From Svornostia abyssi (lineage in GTDB: Bacteria; Actinomycetota; Thermoleophilia; Solirubrobacterales; Solirubrobacteraceae): a stretch of DNA of 64,000 nucleotides. The notes under the pieces were generated by a model, which did no database searches, was not told the origin of the DNA, and saw nothing but the letters and a program-made list of their open reading frames with translations. Below are positions 18,248-28,625 of this stretch, one piece after another. Position 1 is the stretch's first letter; every line of letters begins with the position of its first letter. A program made the position numbers and the translations under genes. The stretch lies in contig CP088295.1 of NCBI GenBank assembly GCA_024666565.1, positions 4,216,001-4,280,000 of the forward strand, written 5' to 3'.

Positions 18248-18332
18248 CCGGGCGACTGCGGCACCGCTGTTCACAGAGCGTTCATCAAACCGACGCGCTG
18301 GGGTAACCGCCGGCGCGCACCATGGCCGCCAC

Positions 18333-21300
18333 ATGAGCGCCGCGATCGAGCCGCAGAGCGTGCGGACCCAATGCCCCTACTGCGGGGTGGGGTGCGGGTT
18401 GCTCGCCGAGGTGCAGGACGGGCGCCTGACGGGGGTGCGCGGGGACCCGATCCACCCGGTCAATCGCGGCAGGACGTGCCGGAAGCCGCTGGAGCTCATG
18501 CACGCCGTCGATTCGCCGGATCGGGCCCTCGCCCCGATGTGGCGGGACGTGCGTGACGGTCGCCTGGAGCCGGGCACGTGGGATGACGTGCTCGGCCGGG
18601 TGACCGGCAGGCTGCGGGCGATCATCGACGAGCACGGGCCCGACGCGGTCGCCTTCTACATCTCCGGGCAGCTGCTCACCGAGGACTACTACGCGGTGAA
18701 CAAGCTCGCGAAGGGGTTCCTCGGCACGAACAACGTCGATTCCAACTCCCGGCTGTGCATGTCGTCGGCCGTCGCGGGCTACACCGGCGCGTTCGGCAGC
18801 GACGGGCCGCCGCCCTCGTACGCCGACCTCGCGCTCGCCGACTGCTTCCTGCTCCTCGGGACGAACACCGCGGCGTGCCATCCGATCGTGTGGTCGCGCA
18901 TCCGCGACCGGCAGGCCGAGGGCGCGTTCGTCATCTGCGCCGATCCGCGCGCGACGCCGACCGCCACGGGCGCCGACCTGCACCTGCCGGTGCGACCCGG
19001 CACCGACCTTCCGCTGCTGAGCGCGATGCTGCACGTCATCGACCGCGACGGCCTGGTCGACGACGACTTCGTCGCCCGCCGCACCTCGGGGTGGGAGCAG
19101 GCGCGCGCGGTGGCGCACGACTGGCCGCCGTGGCGAGCGGCGGAGGTCTGCGGCGTGCCGGCCGAGGACATCGAGCTCGCGGCCCGGAAGTTCGCGGCCG
19201 CCGGCGGGTCGATGGCGCTGTGGTCGATGGGCGCGAACCAGTCCACGGTCGGGACGCTGAAGAACCGGGCGCTGATCAACCTGTGCCTGGCGACCGGGCA
19301 GATCGGGCGGCCGGGCGCGGGCCCGCTGTCGCTCACCGGCCAGCCCAACGCGATGGGCGGCCGGGAGACCGGTGGCCTGGCGCAGCTGCTGCCCGGCTAC
19401 CGCAAGGTCGAGGTGGCCGAGGATCGGGCCGCGATCGAGGCGCACTGGGGGCTCCCCGCCGGCGCGATCTCGCCGACCCCGGGGCTTCCGGCCGTCGACC
19501 TGTTCGACGCGATCGCCGACGGGACGGTGAAGGCGGTCTGGATCATCGCGACGAATCCGCTGGTCTCGATGCCCGACAACGCACGGGTTCGCGCCGCGCT
19601 CGAAGCGGCCGATCTCGTCGTCGTGCAGGACGCCTACCACCCGACCGAGACCTCGTCCCTCGCCCACGCCGTCCTGCCCGCCGCCGCGTGGCCGGAGAAG
19701 GACGGGGCGATGACGAACTCCGAGCGGCGCATCGCGCTGGTGCGGCGCGCCGTCGCACCGCCGGGGGACGCGCTGCCCGACTGGGAGATCTTCGCCCGCG
19801 CCGCGCGCCAACTCGGCTACGGCGACGACTTCGCGTGGACCTCGGCCGCAGAGGTGTTCGACGAGTTCGCCGCGTGCACGGCCGGGCGGGTCTGCGACTA
19901 CTCCGGCGTCACGCACGACCGGCTGCGGATGGAGGGCTCGGTCCAGTGGCCGGCGCCCGACCTGCCGGACGGGCCGAGCCCCGAGCGCCTCTACCCCACG
20001 CACGTGTTCCCCACGCCCGACGGCCGCGCGCGGTTCGCCCCCCACCCCCCCACACCGACCCGGCCGACCCGCTCGACGGCGACCACCCCTTGCTGCTGAC
20101 CACCGGTCGGATCGCGGACCAGTGGCACACGATGACGCGCACCGGCAAGTCCCCGTCGCTGCGCGCGGCGGCAGGAGTGCCGTTCCTCGAGCTGCATCCG
20201 AACGACGCCGCGGACGCGGGAGTCAAGGACGGCGACGATGTGCGGGTTGTCTCGCGCCGGGGCGCCGTGGTCCTGCGCGCGAAGGTGACGGACGGCATCG
20301 CCCAGGGCGTGTGCTTCGCCCCGTTTCACTGGGGCGCCCTGCACGCCGCCGCGGGCGCGGGGACGCTGAACGCGACGACGCTCGGCGCGGTGGACCCGAC
20401 GTCGAAGCAGCCCGAGCTGAAGGCGGCGGCCGTGCGCGTCGAGCGCGTGGTGCCTTCACGCGGACATGCAACGTCAAAGCACCACAGGGCGCGGCTCGTG
20501 GTCGTTGGGACGGGCATGGCCGGCCTCGCGGTCGTCGAGGAGGCCCTGCGGCGGCGCCCCGCGGACACGTGGCGCGTGACGATGCTCGGCGAGGAGGCGC
20601 TCCCGCCGTACAACCGCGTCCTGCTCTCCAAGCTCCTCGCGCGCGACGCGGGATCCGGGGAGCTCGAGCTGCGCCCGCCGACCTGGTTCTCCGACCAAGG
20701 CGTCGACCTGCGCGGCGGCCTGCCTGCCACCTCCATCGACACCGCCGCGCGCACCGTCACCGACGCCAGCGGCACCGACCATCCCTACGACGCGCTCGTG
20801 CTCGCCACCGGCTCGCGCCCGTTCGTCCCGCCGATTCCGGGCGCGAACCTCGCGCACGTCTGCGCGTTTCGCACCTGGCGCGACGCCGACGCGCTCGCCG
20901 CGGCGGCGCCCGGCACCGAGGCGGTCGTGCTCGGCGGCGGTCTGCTCGGGCTCGAAGCGGCGGCCGGCCTGCGCTCGCGCGGGGTCCGCGTCACGGTGGT
21001 GGAACTCGCCCCCCGCCTGATGGGCCGTCAGCTCGACGACGACGGCGCGCAGATGCTGCGCCGCGAGCTCGAGTCGCAGGGGCTGCACATCGAGCTCGGC
21101 GTCTCGGTCACGCGGATCTCACGCAACCAGGTCGAGCTGAGCGACGGCCGGACGGTCCCGGCGAACCTCGTCGTCGTCGCGGTCGGCGTCCGGCCCGAGA
21201 CGAGCCTCGCCCAGGCGGGAGGGATCGAGGTCGACCGCGGCATCGTCGTCGACGACGAGCTGCACACGAGCGCCGACGGCGTCTGGGCCGCCGGCGAATG

Positions 21301-21913
21301 CGTCCAGCATCGCGGCACCGTCTACGGGCTGTGGGCCCCGCTCGCGCAGCAGGCGCGGGTCGCGGGCGCGCGGGTCGCGGGGGACCCGGCCGCGTTCCAC
21401 GGCGCGATCACCGCCACGACGCTGAAGGTCAGCGGCGTCGGCGTGTACGCCGGCGGCGTGGCCGACACCGATCTCGACGCCGGCCATGACGAGATCGTCC
21501 ACCGCGACACCCGCACGGGCGTCTACCGCAAGCTCGTCCTCGACGGTGACCGGCTGGCCGGCGCCGTGCTGCTCGGCGACACGGGCGACGCGACGAAGCT
21601 CACCGACCTCCTGCGCAGCGGAGACCCGGTCCCCGAGCATCTGCTCAACCCGGCCGGCGGCCATGTCGAGGCCCCGCCGCCGTGCGCGACGGACACCGTG
21701 TGCTCCTGCAACGCCGTCACGCGCGGGGAGATCGACACCGCGATCACCGCGCGCGGGCTGCGGACCGTCGCCCAGGTCGGCGCCGCCACGCGCGCGGCCA
21801 CGGGATGCGGCGGCTGCGCGCCCGAGGTCGAGCGCATCCTGGCCGAGCGTTCATCGGACCGAAACACAACAGCAGCGGAGACGAAACCGGCCGCAGCCAC
21901 GATGGCCTCATGA
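18333..21913 (+). CDS. Assimilatory nitrate reductase fused to FAD/NAD-binding and BFD [2Fe-2S] domains (frame break at 20038-20051)
   Basis: Predicted about 1193 residues. Part one is a molybdopterin reductase: TQCPYCGVGCG gives the [4Fe-4S] cysteines with the fourth in RGRTCRKP, and SRLCM is the Mo ligand loop. The dinucleotide-binding domain starts near LLLTTGRIADQWHTMTRTG. Part two, joined without a stop, is a NirB/NasB-like flavoprotein (VVVGTGMAGL for FAD, VVLGGGLLGLEAA for NAD) ending in a BFD domain (CSCNAVTRGE, GCGGC). A frame break in the C runs at 20038-20051 needs one added base. The joint between the parts is 400 nt further on and unaffected. It overlaps nirB by 4 nt. Confidence 0.88.
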
Positions 21914-24333
21914 GCGAGCGAGATCGGATCGTCATCGTCGGAGGCGGGATCGCCGGGCAGGCCGTGGCCGAGGCCCTGCGCGAGCGCGACCCCGATGTCG
22001 CCATCACGCTGGTGTGCGGCGAGGACGCGCTGCCGTACGACCGCATCCGCCTGTCGGAGATCCTCGTCGACGGCAGCGACGCCGCCACGCTCGCGCTGCG
22101 CCCCGAGGAGTGGTTCGCCGACCACGACGTCGAGGTCCTGCTCGGCCGCTGGGTCGAAGGCGGCGACCTCGACGCGGGCACGCTCGTGCTCGACGGCGCC
22201 GAGGAGCTCACGTTCGACAAGCTCGTCCTGGCCACCGGTTCGCAGCCGCTGCTCCCGCCGATTCCGGGCATCGGGCTGCCCGGCGTCCACCCGTTCCGTG
22301 ACCCGGCCGACTGCGAGGCGATCCGCCAGTCCGCCACGACCGCGACGCACGCGGCTGTCATCGGCGGCGGCCTGCTCGGGCTCGAAGCCGCTCGCGGCAT
22401 CGCCGCCCAGGGCTGCGACGTCACGGTCATCCACCTCGTCGACCGACTCATGGAGCGCCAGCTCGACCCCGTGAGCGCCGCCATGCTCGAGCCCTCGCTG
22501 GCCGACCTGAACATCAAGGTCCGGCTGGAGAGCGCCACCCAGGCGATCACGGGCGGCGACCGCGCGCGCGGCCTGCAGTTCAAGGACGGCTCGTCGATGG
22601 ACGCCGACCTCGTGGTCGTCTCGATCGGCATCCGCCCCGAGAAGACCCTCGCCAACACGCTGGGCCTCGCCACGAACCGCGGCATCGTCGTCGCCGACTC
22701 CATGCGCACGAGCCACCCGCGCGTGTGGTCCGTCGGCGAGTGCGCCGAGCACGCGGGCATGGTCTACGGCCTCGTCGCACCGATCCTCGAGCAGGCGCGC
22801 GTGGCCGCGGACACCCTGCTCGACCGCAGCGCCGCCTACACCGGGTCGATCCTCAGCGCGAAGCTGAAGGTCGCCGGCATCGACCTCGTCACCGTCGGCG
22901 AGGCCGACGGCGAGACCTCCGCGGTCGTGAGCGACGCCGCGGCGAGGACCTACCGGAAGCTGAGCGTCCGTGATGGGCGAGCCGTCGGCGCCATCCTCCT
23001 CGGGGACGTGCGCGGCGCCGAGGCGCTGATGGCGGCGGTGCGCGCGGCCGAGGAGGTCACCGACCCCCTCGACGCGCTCGCCGCCGCCTCCGCCGCCGGC
23101 CCGGCCGACCTCCCCGACGAGGCGCAGATCTGCAACTGCAACGGCGTCTGCAAGGGTGACCTCGTCGCCGCCGTCGAGGTCGACGGCTGCACCACGCCGC
23201 GCGAGGTGATGTCGCGCACCCGCGCGGGCACCGGCTGCGGGTCGTGCAAGCCCGCGGTGATCGACATCGTCGCGATGGCCGCCGGCGGCCTGAACGAGGA
23301 GCCGGCCTACCTGTGTGCCTGCCGCAAGCAGACACGCGATGAGCTGGCCGACCAGATCCGGTCGCAGGGCCTGCAGTCCGTCTCCGAGGTGTCGCAGTGC
23401 TGCGGCACTGGACGCGACTGCGGCGCCTGCAAGCCCGCGCTCGCCTACCTCGTCTCCGAGGTCAACGACAACCGTCACCGCGAGGAGCGCCACGCGCGGT
23501 ACATCAACGACCGTGTCCACGCGAACATCCAGAAGGACGGCACGTTCAGCGTCGTCCCGAAGATGCGCGGCGGCGTGACGACCCCGAGCGAGCTGCGCCG
23601 CATCGCCGACGTCGCCGAGAAGTACGAGATCCCGCTCGTGAAGGTGACGGGCGGCCAGCGGATCGACCTGCTGGGCGTCACGAAGGAGGACCTGCCGAAG
23701 GTCTGGCGCGACCTCGACATGCCGTCGGGCTTCGCGTATGCCAAGGCCGTGCGCACCGTCAAGACGTGCGTCGGCGAGCAGCACTGCCGCTTCGGCCTGG
23801 GCGACTCGATGGGGTTCGGCGTCGAGATCGAGAAGGCCTGGGAAGGCCTGCACACCCCGGCGAAGGTCAAGGCCGGCGTGTCGGGCTGCCCGCGCAACTG
23901 CGCCGAGGCCACGATCAAGGACATCGGCATCGTCGCCGTCGAGGGCGGCTGGCAGGTGCGGATCGGCGGCGCCGCGGGCGCGAGCGTCCGCGAGGCCGAC
24001 ATCCTCGACACCGTCGAGACGAAGGCCGAGGCGATGCGCCTCTCCACGACCTTCCTGCAGTACTACCGCGAGAACGCGGACTACAAGGAGCGCACGTACG
24101 ACTTCGTGCCGCGCATCGGGCTCGATGAGATCAAGCGCATCGTGACCGACGAGACCATCGGCGCCGCCCTGCGCGAACGGTTCCGCCTCGCGAAGGCCGC
24201 GACCGTCGACCCGTGGCTCGAGCGCGACGACCCGTACCACCCGCGCCAGTTCACCGACCTGGATCAGCAACCAGAAGACGACGGCCCGCCCACCCCGGTC
24301 GTCGTCGGCCCGCCCGAGGAGGCCCGCCGATGA
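21910..24333 (+). CDS. nirB: Nitrite reductase, large subunit
   Basis: An 807-residue NAD(P)H-dependent assimilatory nitrite reductase that makes ammonium. Order: FAD domain (IVIVGGGIAGQAVAEAL), NAD domain (AVIGGGLLGLEAARG), two BFD-like [2Fe-2S] segments (CNCNGVCKGD with GCGSC; CACRKQTRDE with CGAC), then the siroheme domain with TCVGEQHCRFG and GVSGCPRNCAEA, the four Cys that bind the [4Fe-4S]-siroheme centre. ATG 21910 overlaps the nitrate reductase stop (ATGA). It is coupled to nirD in the same way. Confidence 0.96.
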   Translation: MSERDRIVIVGGGIAGQAVAEALRERDPDVAITLVCGEDALPYDRIRLSEILVDGSDAATLALRPEEWFADHDVEVLLGRWVEGGDLDAGTLVLDGAEELTFDKLVLATGSQPLLPPIPGIGLPGVHPFRDPADCEAIRQSATTATHAAVIGGGLLGLEAARGIAAQGCDVTVIHLVDRLMERQLDPVSAAMLEPSLADLNIKVRLESATQAITGGDRARGLQFKDGSSMDADLVVVSIGIRPEKTLANTLGLATNRGIVVADSMRTSHPRVWSVGECAEHAGMVYGLVAPILEQARVAADTLLDRSAAYTGSILSAKLKVAGIDLVTVGEADGETSAVVSDAAARTYRKLSVRDGRAVGAILLGDVRGAEALMAAVRAAEEVTDPLDALAAASAAGPADLPDEAQICNCNGVCKGDLVAAVEVDGCTTPREVMSRTRAGTGCGSCKPAVIDIVAMAAGGLNEEPAYLCACRKQTRDELADQIRSQGLQSVSEVSQCCGTGRDCGACKPALAYLVSEVNDNRHREERHARYINDRVHANIQKDGTFSVVPKMRGGVTTPSELRRIADVAEKYEIPLVKVTGGQRIDLLGVTKEDLPKVWRDLDMPSGFAYAKAVRTVKTCVGEQHCRFGLGDSMGFGVEIEKAWEGLHTPAKVKAGVSGCPRNCAEATIKDIGIVAVEGGWQVRIGGAAGASVREADILDTVETKAEAMRLSTTFLQYYRENADYKERTYDFVPRIGLDEIKRIVTDETIGAALRERFRLAKAATVDPWLERDDPYHPRQFTDLDQQPEDDGPPTPVVVGPPEEARR

Positions 24334-24650
24334 CCTTCGCCTGCCGCGAAGACGACGTCCCGCCCGGCGAGGGCCGGAACATCACCCTCGAGGGGAAGCG
24401 CGTCGCGCTCTTCCGCACCGACACGGGGTGGTACGCCGTCGACGCCGTGTGCCCGCACAAGGGCGGCCCGCTCGCCGACGGCATCGTCTGCGACCACGCG
24501 GTCACGTGCCCGCTGCACGACCGCAGCTTCGACCTTCGCACCGGGCAGGGGCCCGGGGAGGATCGCGTCTCGGCGTACCCCGTCGAGCTGCGCGATGGCG
24601 CGGTGTACGTGGCGGTCGGCTCCCCCGCCGCGGCACCCGTCGCCGCTTAG
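24330..24650 (+). CDS. nirD: Nitrite reductase, small subunit (Rieske-type)
   Basis: A 106-residue Rieske protein that partners NirB. CPHKGGPL and CPLHDRSFDL give the Cys-His pairs, spaced as in NirD/Rieske ferredoxins. The ATG overlaps the nirB stop codon (ATGA), which fixes the start. It is the last gene of the nitrate-assimilation operon. Confidence 0.94.
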   Translation: MTFACREDDVPPGEGRNITLEGKRVALFRTDTGWYAVDAVCPHKGGPLADGIVCDHAVTCPLHDRSFDLRTGQGPGEDRVSAYPVELRDGAVYVAVGSPAAAPVAA

Positions 24651-24662
24651 CCGATCCCACAA

Positions 24663-24678
24663 TGAACGTTGTCGTTCA
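24663..24678. promoter_or_regulatory. Palindromic operator, copy 1
   Basis: TGAACGTTGTCGTTCA is a perfect 6-bp inverted repeat around four bases. A second site of the same consensus lies 27 bp on. Together they fill the promoter region of the beta-propeller gene and look like TetR-family sites. Confidence 0.7.
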
Positions 24679-24689
24679 GTCGACTTGAC

Positions 24690-24705
24690 TGAACGGCCAC
24701 GTTCA
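24690..24705. promoter_or_regulatory. Palindromic operator, copy 2
   Basis: TGAACGGCCACGTTCA has the same TGAACG-N4-CGTTCA form as copy 1 and ends 14 bp before ATG 24720. Binding here would block transcription or initiation of the downstream gene. Confidence 0.7.
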
Positions 24706-24719
24706 CATACGGTCGCAGC

Positions 24720-25908
24720 ATGTCCACCCGCAGGCTCCTGGCCGCGTGCGCATGCGCCGCCGGTCTCATCGCCACCTCATCCACCGCTGCTCACGCGGCT
24801 GACCCCATGCGCGACGTCATGCTCGTCGGCAACGCCGGCGCGGGCACCGTGAGCTTCATCGACGCGACCACGTTCGAGAACCTCGGGTCGTTCCACGTCA
24901 CCCGCGACAAGGGCGAGCGCTTTCGCAAGATGAACCCGATCGAGCTCGCCGGGTTCTTCGTGACGCGCGGCGTCCTCGGCAACGACCGCTTCGTCGACGA
25001 CCTGGCGACCTCGCCCGACGGCACGCGGCTCTACGTCTCGCGCTCGGCCCTCGCCGACACCGTCGCCTTCGACCTGACGACCGGCAAGATGCTGTGGCGC
25101 ACGAAGATGCCGGGCTTCCGCTCGGACCACATGGCGATCACCCCCGACGGATCGAAGATCGCCGTCTCCGCGACCACCGCGGGCCGCGTCGTGCTCCTCG
25201 ACACCGCCACCGGCCAGAAGCTCACGAGCTTCGGCGGCGGCACCTACGTCCACGGCAACGACATCACCCCCCGACGGCCGCTACCTCTACAACGCGAGCA
25301 TCGGCATCACGTCCCTGCCGAAGTCGCTGGAGAAGTACAAGGGCGCGCGGCGCGTCACGAAGTACGACCTCCAGGAGAACAAGATCGTCCGCGTCTACTC
25401 CTTCAAGGACGGCGTCCGGCCCGCCGTGTTCGCCGACGGCTTCACGCGGATGTACGCGCAGCTCTCCTACCAGCGCGGCTTCATCGAGTACGACCTCGAC
25501 GAGGGCAAGGTCCTGCGCAAGCTCGACCTCCCCGCCAGCGAGAGCGGCGCCACGTACCGCTTCGACAAGTACCCGCAGAACTCCGCGCACCACGGCATGG
25601 GCATCAGCGCGGACGAGTCGAAGATCTGCGCCGCCGGCACGATCGACGACTACGTCGCGGTCGTGGAACGCTCGTCGCTCGCCGTCCAGGCGATCACCCC
25701 GGTCGGCGACCAGCCGTACTGGGCGCAGACCGGCCCCACCGGCAACCACTGCTTCGTGACGAACAGCAAAGACGGCACCGTGTCGGTCATCGACTACGGG
25801 ACGGGCGCGGAGGTCGCCCGCGTGCCGGTCGGGCGCTACCCGCAGCGCGAGCGCGGCGCACAGATCCCGCAGAGCGTCATCGACTCCCTCTCGGCCAGCA
25901 CGGGCTGA
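24720..25908 (+). CDS. Secreted YVTN/beta-propeller repeat protein (frame break at 25267-25272)
   Basis: About 395 residues after one C is removed from the six-C run at 25267-25272, which restores HGNDITPDGRYLYNASIG. A signal peptide of about 27 residues ends in AHA. Repeats such as LATSPDGTRLYVSRS, MAITPDGSKIAVSAT and GTVSVIDYGTGAEVARVPVG are typical of YVTN seven-bladed propellers. The binding partner is unknown. Two TGAACG-N4-CGTTCA palindromes lie in its promoter, so a dedicated repressor is expected; no regulator gene is adjacent. Confidence 0.85.
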
Positions 25909-25939
25909 CCGGAACCCCTGGGGGGCAGAGACAGACGGG

Positions 25940-25969
25940 GCGGCGGCCGGACGGACAGCCGGTCGCCGC
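25940..25969. terminator. Bidirectional terminator hairpin
   Basis: An 11-bp stem (GCGGCGGCCGG with CCGGTCGCCGC, one G-T pair) and 8-nt loop lies between the convergent beta-propeller and sugar-kinase genes. Confidence 0.65.
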
Positions 25970-25986
25970 TTCGTCGCCCTGACGAG

Positions 25987-26947
25987 CTACGAGACCTCGG
26001 CCTCGAGCTCGAGACGGTCGACGTCGACCTCGGGGACGAGCCGCTCGACCTTGTGCGGGTCGATGAGTCCCGCACCGAGACGCTGGGTGGACTCCGCGCC
26101 GCACGCGACACCGAAGGCGAGGCAGTCGGAGGCCGACCGGCCGCCGTACCGCGCCGCCACGTAGCCCGGCGAGGAACGCGTCGCCCGCGCCGACCGCGGC
26201 GACCGGCTCGCGCGGCTCGATCCGCACGCGCATGAGCGCAGGCTCCCCTGCCTCCTCGACGTACGCGAAGCAGCCGTCGGCCACGGTCATGATCGCCTCG
26301 CGGGCGCCGAGCTGGCGCATCTCACGGACGGCGATCGTGCGGTCCTCGTCGTCGTTGAACTCGTGGCCGACGAGCTCCTCGGCCTCGAGCACGTTCGGCG
26401 AGACGACCGTGGGCTCGGCGCGGACGGCGTGACGCAGCGGCTCGCCGTCGGTGTCGACGATCGTGACGACGTCGAGGCGGCGCAGTTCGCGGATGAGCTC
26501 GGCGTACAGGTCGGGGTCCACCCCGGGCGGCAACGAGCCCGCGAAGACCACCATCGCGGCGCCACGCGCCAGGTAGAGCAGCTTGTCGCGGAAGAGGTCC
26601 ACCTCGCTGGCGGTGACCCGCGGGCCGCGCTCGTTGATCTCGGTCTGCTGCCCGTTCGTCGGGTCGTGCACCGCGGTGTTGGTGCGCGACTCCTCCCGGA
26701 TGCGGACGAAGTCGTTGAGAATCGACTCGCTGGTGAGCTGCTCGACGATGCGCGTGCCTGTGGCGCCGCCGGCGAAGCCCGTGGCGATGACGGGCTGTCC
26801 CAGCGTCTTCAGCGTTCGGGCGACGTTGACGCCCTTACCGCCCGCCAGCGTGGTCTGCTCGACCGTGCGATGGCGACGCCCGAGCCGGAAGTTCGGCACC
26901 GAGAGTGACTTGTCGATGGCGGCGTTGAGCGTGACGGTGATGATCAT
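25987..26947 (-). CDS. PfkB-family sugar kinase, 1-phosphofructokinase-like (frame break at 26165-26167)
   Basis: About 319 residues once one G of the GGG at 26165-26167 is removed. MIITVTLNAAIDKSL and TLAGGKGVNVARTL are the substrate-side signatures of the 1-phosphofructokinase/tagatose-6-phosphate kinase group, and VGAGDAFLAG carries the catalytic Asp. The frame break falls directly after this motif; the corrected tail YVAARYGGRSASDCLAFGVA is standard for the family. ATG overlaps the stop of the upstream carboxypeptidase gene (ATGA). No PTS gene is nearby, so the true sugar phosphate is open. Confidence 0.88.
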
Positions 26948-28233
26948 GCGACCGGGCTCTGCTCCTCGAGCGCCGCTCGCGCCTGCTCGCGTGACACGCG
27001 CCGGCGCTCGGCCTCCAGACGACGTCGCTGCGCCGCACGTCGGCGCAGCGCCAGCACGACAAGCGTACCGACCGCCAGCAGCGCGAGGAGACCGACGATC
27101 CACCACCGCCCGTCCATCCAGTCCTGGATCTTCAGCCACAGACCGGCCTCCGGCACCGCCTCGGCGGTCACGAGCTGCACGCGGGCGATCTCGCGATCCC
27201 CCAGGCTGACAATCGCCACGCCCGCGGGCGCCCCGGCGGGTAACGGCCCGTCGACCTCGCCCGGAACCCCGGTCACGCGGACGTCCAGCTCCTCGCCTTC
27301 GGGAACGACGCGGCTGACCGGGCGAGTCGGGAGCACCCCGACCTCGGTGTCGCGGTAGCGGATCGGGATGGTCGCGACGACCTCGCCGCGCTCGAGCACG
27401 CGGTCGCGCCGGTACTGGTCCAGCGCCCAGTTCAGCAGCGCCCGGGAGTCCGCATCCCGGGCGGCTTCCGTCGGCTCGCCGAGCACGGCGCTGACGACGG
27501 TGATCCCGTCACGGGTCTTGGACCCGACCAGGACGTAGCCCGCGCGCGTCGTCCGGCCGGTCTTCACGCCGTTGGCCACGCCCTCGCGGACCAGCGTGTT
27601 GCGATTGATGACCGTGCGCGGGCGATCGCCGGTCTCCAGCCGGGCGCGCGGGAGCGCGATGACTCGCCGCAGGAAGGTGTCGCGGCGGACGGCGAGCGCC
27701 AGCGTCGCGAGGTCCGCGGCGGTCGAGTAGTTGTTCTCGTCGTCGAGGCCGACGGGGTTGGCGAACCGCGTGTCGTCGAGGCCCAGCTCGCGGGCGCGCG
27801 CGTTCATCTCCCGGACAAACGCCGCGCGTGACCCCGCGGACCCGACGGCGAGTGTCACGGCCGCATCGTTCGCACTCGCGAGCATGAGCGCGCGCAGCAG
27901 GTCCGCGACGCGCATCGGCTCGCCGGTGCGCAGATCGATCTTCGACTCGACCGGCAAGGCGGCGTACGGCGCGGCGCGCAGCGTCTGCCCGAGCGACAGG
28001 TCCGAGCGCGACACCAGCGCGGTCATCATCTTCGTCGTGGACGCGATCTGCCGCCGCTCGTCCGCGCGGCGCGCGTAGGCGACGTCGCCGGTCGACGCTT
28101 CGATCACGATGGCGGACCGCGCGGTCAGCGCGGGAGGGTCACTCTGCGCAGCAGCGGCTGTGGGCGGGGCGATGGCACCGAGCAGCGTGGCCGCCAGCGC
28201 CACCGGCATCCGCCCGCGGCGGAACCGGGTCAT
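26944..28233 (-). CDS. D-alanyl-D-alanine carboxypeptidase (S11 family)
   Basis: A 429-residue penicillin-binding protein that trims peptidoglycan stem peptides outside the membrane. After a signal peptide (residues 1-29) come the three active-site motifs: STTK (SxxK), SAND (SxN) and VKTGRT (KTG). A C-terminal membrane helix near residue 385 (WWIVGLLALLAVGTLVVLAL) and a basic tail anchor it. ATG 28233 overlaps the LysM gene stop (ATGA); the longer upstream reading has no homology. Confidence 0.93.
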   Translation of the reverse strand: MTRFRRGRMPVALAATLLGAIAPPTAAAAQSDPPALTARSAIVIEASTGDVAYARRADERRQIASTTKMMTALVSRSDLSLGQTLRAAPYAALPVESKIDLRTGEPMRVADLLRALMLASANDAAVTLAVGSAGSRAAFVREMNARARELGLDDTRFANPVGLDDENNYSTAADLATLALAVRRDTFLRRVIALPRARLETGDRPRTVINRNTLVREGVANGVKTGRTTRAGYVLVGSKTRDGITVVSAVLGEPTEAARDADSRALLNWALDQYRRDRVLERGEVVATIPIRYRDTEVGVLPTRPVSRVVPEGEELDVRVTGVPGEVDGPLPAGAPAGVAIVSLGDREIARVQLVTAEAVPEAGLWLKIQDWMDGRWWIVGLLALLAVGTLVVLALRRRAAQRRRLEAERRRVSREQARAALEEQSPVA

Positions 28234-28562
28234 GACTCGGCGAGCTTGAGCTTCTGTCCGGTGCGGAGGCTCTGCGGATCGACGCCCGGGTTCAGGCGGA
28301 CGATCACCTCGACGTCCACACCGGTCTTCTCCGCGATGAGCGACAGGCTGTCGCCCGACTTGACGACGTAGGTCTTGCGCTGCTTCCCCGTGGAGGTGCG
28401 CTTGGCGGTCGAGGTCCCCGTGCCCTTGGACTTCGTCGACGACGCCGTCTGGTTGGCCGATTCGTCGCCACCGAGGGTCGTCATCGCGACCGCGCCCACG
28501 GCGAGCACGCACGCCAGGAGGGCGAGCGGGGCGAGCAGGCGGCTGAGGCGTGTCGTGTCCAT
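28230..28562 (-). CDS. LysM-domain membrane-anchored protein
   Basis: A 110-residue protein. One N-terminal membrane helix or uncleaved signal (about residues 8-29) and a Ser/Thr/Lys-rich linker lead to a single LysM repeat (YVVKSGDSLSLIAEKTGVDVE, then LRTGQKLKL) that binds N-acetylglucosamine polymers. It is translationally coupled to the DD-carboxypeptidase gene, so a role in placing wall enzymes is plausible. Confidence 0.87.
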   Translation of the reverse strand: MDTTRLSRLLAPLALLACVLAVGAVAMTTLGGDESANQTASSTKSKGTGTSTAKRTSTGKQRKTYVVKSGDSLSLIAEKTGVDVEVIVRLNPGVDPQSLRTGQKLKLAES

Positions 28563-28625
28563 CGCCGCGGGAGGATACGGGGCGTGGCGCCCCCGCTGCC
28601 TGAAGGGTCGGCCGCAGCCGGGGGC

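Noticed and set aside
17328..18332. Upstream extension of the nitrate reductase reading frame by 335 codons
   Set aside because: It runs antisense through glnA and lacks homology; ATG 18333 directly precedes the cluster-binding motif.
21523..24270. A 915-codon open frame on the minus strand opposite nirB and similar long frames at 8825-11086, 36666-38708, 38444-40261 and 18285-20045
   Set aside because: They are antisense to well-conserved genes, have composition typical of GC-rich shadow frames and show no recognisable motif.
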